Part shown: piece by piece, positions 62,937-64,000 of the stretch
Position numbering within the stretch: the first letter of the stretch is position 1
Layout of the letters: every line of letters begins with the position of its first letter
Source: Bolinopsis microptera
Lineage: Eukaryota; Ctenophora; Tentaculata; Lobata; Bolinopsidae
Assembly: GCF_026151205.1 (NCBI RefSeq)
Contig: NC_087082.1
Span: 7,323,908 to 7,387,907, forward strand
DNA length: 64,000 bases
Direction: 5' to 3'
Position numbers and translations under genes: made by a program
The notes under the pieces: model-generated
Database searches by the model: none
Told to the model about the DNA's origin: nothing
Seen by the model: the letters and a program-made list of their open reading frames with translations, nothing else

Positions 62937-64000
62937 TGGCCCATCTTAACAAGTCGACTCCCAACAAGACTCCTGCTCTTACGAAGACTTCATCTCGTTC
63001 CAGGAAGTAACACTAAACTCGCTGCCTCTGGGTCAACCCCAGGCTCGGAGGCACTCTCCCTCGGTATGTTGGGCTTTGGTGTGCCAGCAATTTACACGTT
63101 TTGTGCTAAGACATGTTTGAACGTGTTACCTACTCTCTCTACAGAAGACGTTGATTTTGAATATAACAGACTCCGCCTTATTGACTCCACAATTACTAAC
63201 AAAGTCACTAAACATTTAAGAAAACAAGCCGCCATCAAACAATTCCTAACAACTCAAATAGTCGTTGATATAGATCAAACCATCTAACTGCGGCTGCTAA
63301 TTTACTTTCATGTACTGTCAGTGAAGAGTGCGAGAAGGCGGTGAAGAATCTAGCAGAAAGTGCTCAGACTGCGATCGAGGAAGTTTCTGATGAAACGAAG
63401 AAACAGACCACTCTCATCGCACAGCAGACTACAACTCTCATCGCTGAATCACATCCCTCGCAGAATCTCACCAACTCCAGAGAAGTTACAAGTATGCCTT
63501 ATTCGCCGGTAAGACTTTTAGAGTGTTATCTTTAGATGAACTTTCAAGTGAGCTAAACTTTGACATGCATCACTTTGGAGGCCGTGCTACAACTTATTTT
63601 GGCTCCTACACAGTACACATACGGCAGAACCTCACATCCAGTCTCTGTTGAGCCACTTCCATCCACTCTGAAACATGTGTACGAGAAACTGCAACAACTG
63701 GACGCTGACATAACCCCAGAGAACTACACATGCCTTTTGACGTTATGTAAGGACGGATCGGTCGGCATACTGATGCACAACGACAGCGAACCTAGTATAA
63801 TAGTGGAGGATAGTCAAATTATTACAGTGTCGATCGGAGCAACTAGAAACCTAAGGGTTTCAAGTTCAGTAGGCCCTTTTGTCGAGCATAACATGCCACT
63901 TAAGCACAGCTCACTTTACGTCATGTCGCGAGCAGATCAGGACAACTGGCGCCAAGGTATTGACCGCGATATTTCGGTAAGGCTCCCTCGAATTTCACTG
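62937..64000 (+). pseudogene. Retroelement ORF with AlkB-like 2OG-Fe(II) oxygenase domain, decayed
   Basis: A plus-strand coding region runs off the window in several frame-shifted pieces: a basic start (62937-63008), a helical segment (63320-63520, NLAESAQTAIEEVSDETKKQ), then FDMHHFGGRATTYFGSY (63559-63612) and, after a frameshift near 63615, TYGRTSHPVSVEPLPSTLKH to the end. The GGR..YFG.Y.YTYGR..HP order, MHNDSEP (H-x-D iron ligands), VSIGATRN and the final RISL are hallmarks of AlkB-type dioxygenases, which are carried by some non-LTR retroelement ORFs. The second iron-binding histidine position reads Gln (NWRQGI), so even without frameshifts this copy may be inactive. No polymerase is in view; it would lie beyond 64000. 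Confidence 0.6.

Overview
This window is nuclear DNA from an intron-rich, AT-rich, transposon-laden animal genome. Coding exons are small and bounded by canonical GT/AG splice sites. The two recognisable host genes are animal orthologues, and the interstitial telomere-type repeat is the animal (CCCTAA)n type. The transposon mix (MULE with FLYWCH, hAT, pogo-like and PIF-like MITEs, several LINE lineages, an AlkB-domain retroelement) resembles that of cnidarians and other marine invertebrates. The species cannot be fixed from the sequence.

Two host genes stand out, both on the + strand. At 23749-27701 lies a compact MTG/ETO/nervy-type corepressor (RUNX1T1/CBFA2T family) in six exons, giving an in-frame protein of about 307 aa: NHR1/TAFH domain, a helical middle, an NHR3-like segment and a C-terminal MYND zinc finger. 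At 29857-41284 lies a short-form tRNase Z (ELAC1-type) in nine exons, giving about 363 aa with the HxHxDH metal site and the other conserved His/Asp motifs. Two further stretches look like genuine exons of unidentified genes: minus-strand exons at 8815-8998 and 9633-9811 (zinc-binding), and a plus-strand exon at 55335-55552. A possible 3'-terminal exon with a poly(A) signal lies near 50070-50511.

Layout: 1-3.5 kb is a minus-strand LINE split by an 8-bp-TSD element. 5.2-6.5 kb holds a MITE and a broken FLYWCH/MULE element. 7.2 kb is a hairpin MITE. 10.15-13.92 kb is a hAT-type element (perfect 8-bp TSD) filled by a 2.9-kb purine-rich array. 14.7-16.8 kb is a LINE remnant broken by a ~950-bp palindrome and a hAT MITE. 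17.6-20.5 kb holds palindromes and hairpin MITEs. 20.8-21.4 kb is a LINE C-terminus. 22.6-23.4 kb is a pogo-type MITE whose TIR segment has been amplified. 23.7-41.3 kb holds the two genes, whose introns carry most of their length as minisatellites and foldback elements. 41.4-64 kb is mostly non-coding, with TTAA foldback, MULE, PIF-like and telomere-repeat MITEs, long (CT)n and (TCAAG)n tracts, and a decayed AlkB-domain retroelement ORF at the right edge.

The most unusual theme is that intronic minisatellites touch or mimic splice signals. A 49-bp unit carrying branch-point-like, pyrimidine and AG elements is repeated 17 times immediately before the MYND exon. A 41-bp unit (TACTAAT...TTACAG) is repeated about 27 times in tRNase Z intron 5. 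A 21-bp unit that stays open in frame starts 11 bp after the NHR1 exon 2 donor.
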